From assembly GCF_009727055.1 (NCBI RefSeq), contig NC_052349.1:35296959-35360958 (forward strand): a stretch of 64,000 bases of DNA, written 5' to 3'. Source of the stretch: Benincasa hispida. Its lineage: Eukaryota > Streptophyta > Magnoliopsida > Cucurbitales > Cucurbitaceae. The position numbers and the translations under genes are program-made. The notes under the pieces are model-generated. The model searched no databases and was not told the origin of the DNA. It worked only from the letters and a program-made list of their open reading frames with translations. Below are positions 63,040 to 64,000 of the stretch, piece by piece. Positions within the stretch are counted from its first letter, which is position 1; each line of letters opens with the position of its first letter.

Positions 63040-64000
63040 CTGTTCAAGCAAAATAGGATTACATTAGAAAAAAGGATGTGGCCATTTAAAGTTTAATGAC
63101 ATATAAAAATATGAAATAATCACTGTTTTGGATCACATGATAATTTGAAATATAATTTGCTTGTCAAATGACAAGAAAGGGCAAGGACCTAAATAAAGTC
63201 CTAAAATCTTCGTTCCAATTCCATCAATATCTAAGGAGCACATACACGGACATGATGACCAACTTTTGAAAACGGAGGACACATTTTATTTTATCAAGCT
63301 TAAAAAAGATCAAACACAAAATTGCTTTGGTTTTTTATTAATTGTTAAAAATAAAGTTTTTATAAAGAACAATAGAGAAGAAGAAAAGGGCATCAAAAAA
63401 AATAATAAAAACCCAATGGATGCATCACATGGAATGTAATAAAACCCAAAGCCCATTTAAAAGTAAAAACCCCAACCCTAAATAATGTTTCCCTTTTCCA
63501 TCCAACATTCTGCTTTTCTCACATCCACAGCCACCCCTTGCTCTCCAACCTCCTACCCCAATTCTTCTCTCTCTACACTGCCACTGTCGAAGTTGTCCGA
63601 TCTCCCACCCTTTGCTGCTACTTCTTGTGATCAATGTTGCCGACACCAAGCACCCCATCCAATGCCATTGTCAATTTGAAAGTTTTGGGGGTTTTTTAAG
63701 TGTTTGTGTGTATCCATTGCAATGTCTGTGTGTGTCCCTCTTGTGTTCAAAATCAAGAATAAATAATAAGGTTTTAGCATGTTGGACCCATATTTTGGAC
63801 ATTGACAATTCATAAAAAAGAAGGCCTCCGTGCTTCAAAAAACAGTATAAAAGCTTAAACAATTCAATTGCTAGAAGTGTAGAGCAATGAAAACAAATAA
63901 TTGATTTTACATGGAACATTTGCCATTCAATGAAGGACATGCCACCATAGAGTTTTCAATAATAACACTAGATTTTTGTATCAAATTTCTGGTTCAAAGC
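63040..64000 (-). other. intron 1 of the PABP gene (partial)
   Basis: No RRM1 sequence occurs on the minus strand here. On the plus strand, 63438-63560 has AGCCCA, CCAACCCTAAAT and a CT-rich leader-like run, a promoter-like arrangement inside the intron. A short open frame at 63485-63679 has no recognisable product. Confidence 0.55.

Overview
This is plant nuclear DNA. It is AT-rich, the genes have GT-AG introns, and there is a plant-type cytosolic ribosomal protein gene, a plant poly(A)-binding protein gene, plant telo-box promoter motifs and dense Ty1/copia and Ty3/gypsy LTR retrotransposons. The gag-derived reading frames at about 7.7-9.9 kb resemble retrotransposon proteins I know from cucurbit (melon-type) genomes, so Cucurbitaceae is my best guess (inference, moderate confidence).

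Three host genes look intact. (1) An intronless gene at 2204-3478 (+) encodes a domesticated PIF/Harbinger transposase (ALP1/HARBI1-like) in which all three catalytic acidic positions appear replaced. (2) 48734-49168 (-) is an intronless gene for 40S ribosomal protein S16 (uS9), with a telo box upstream. (3) 60247-63039 (-) holds eight exons of a cytoplasmic poly(A)-binding protein; its first exon lies beyond the right edge. A fourth gene is dead: exons of a caffeoyl-CoA O-methyltransferase (lignin pathway) are scattered over 42873-46896 (+), with frameshifts, a 3' deletion, a solo LTR in one intron and a Ty3/gypsy junction at the 5' side.

Most of the rest is mobile DNA. 5928-15481 is a pol-less Ty3/gypsy (Tat/Ogre-like) element whose LTRs carry a 33-bp minisatellite and, in the 5' LTR, two TATA boxes; inside it is a 35-bp minisatellite with about 15 units. 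16138-20681 is a minus-strand Ty1/copia element with a 5-bp target duplication and a TRIM-like element nested inside. 21454-42777 is a nest: a Ty3/gypsy integrase is split by a Ty1/copia element (23469-40414). That element's 5' LTR is split by two solo LTRs of related families (24453-26386 and 26984-31114), the second is itself split by a third (27236-29385), and its reverse transcriptase is split by an unrelated solo LTR (36227-37629). Related LTRs recur at 21454, 43087, 54349 and 54754. Smaller pieces include a 292-bp Tourist-like MITE with TTA target duplications (51164-51455), a SIRE-like copia 5' end (about 50100-52690) and a minus-strand copia gag-integrase fragment (56970-58743).

I saw no tRNA, rRNA, CRISPR or bacterial-type operon. 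The host genes are unrelated housekeeping or regulatory loci separated by retroelement nests. The least ordinary items are the catalytically dead transposase gene, a degenerate second copy of its leader/promoter about 1.4 kb upstream, the self-nesting LTR family, a 20-bp palindrome in a retroelement leader, and the shredded lignin gene.
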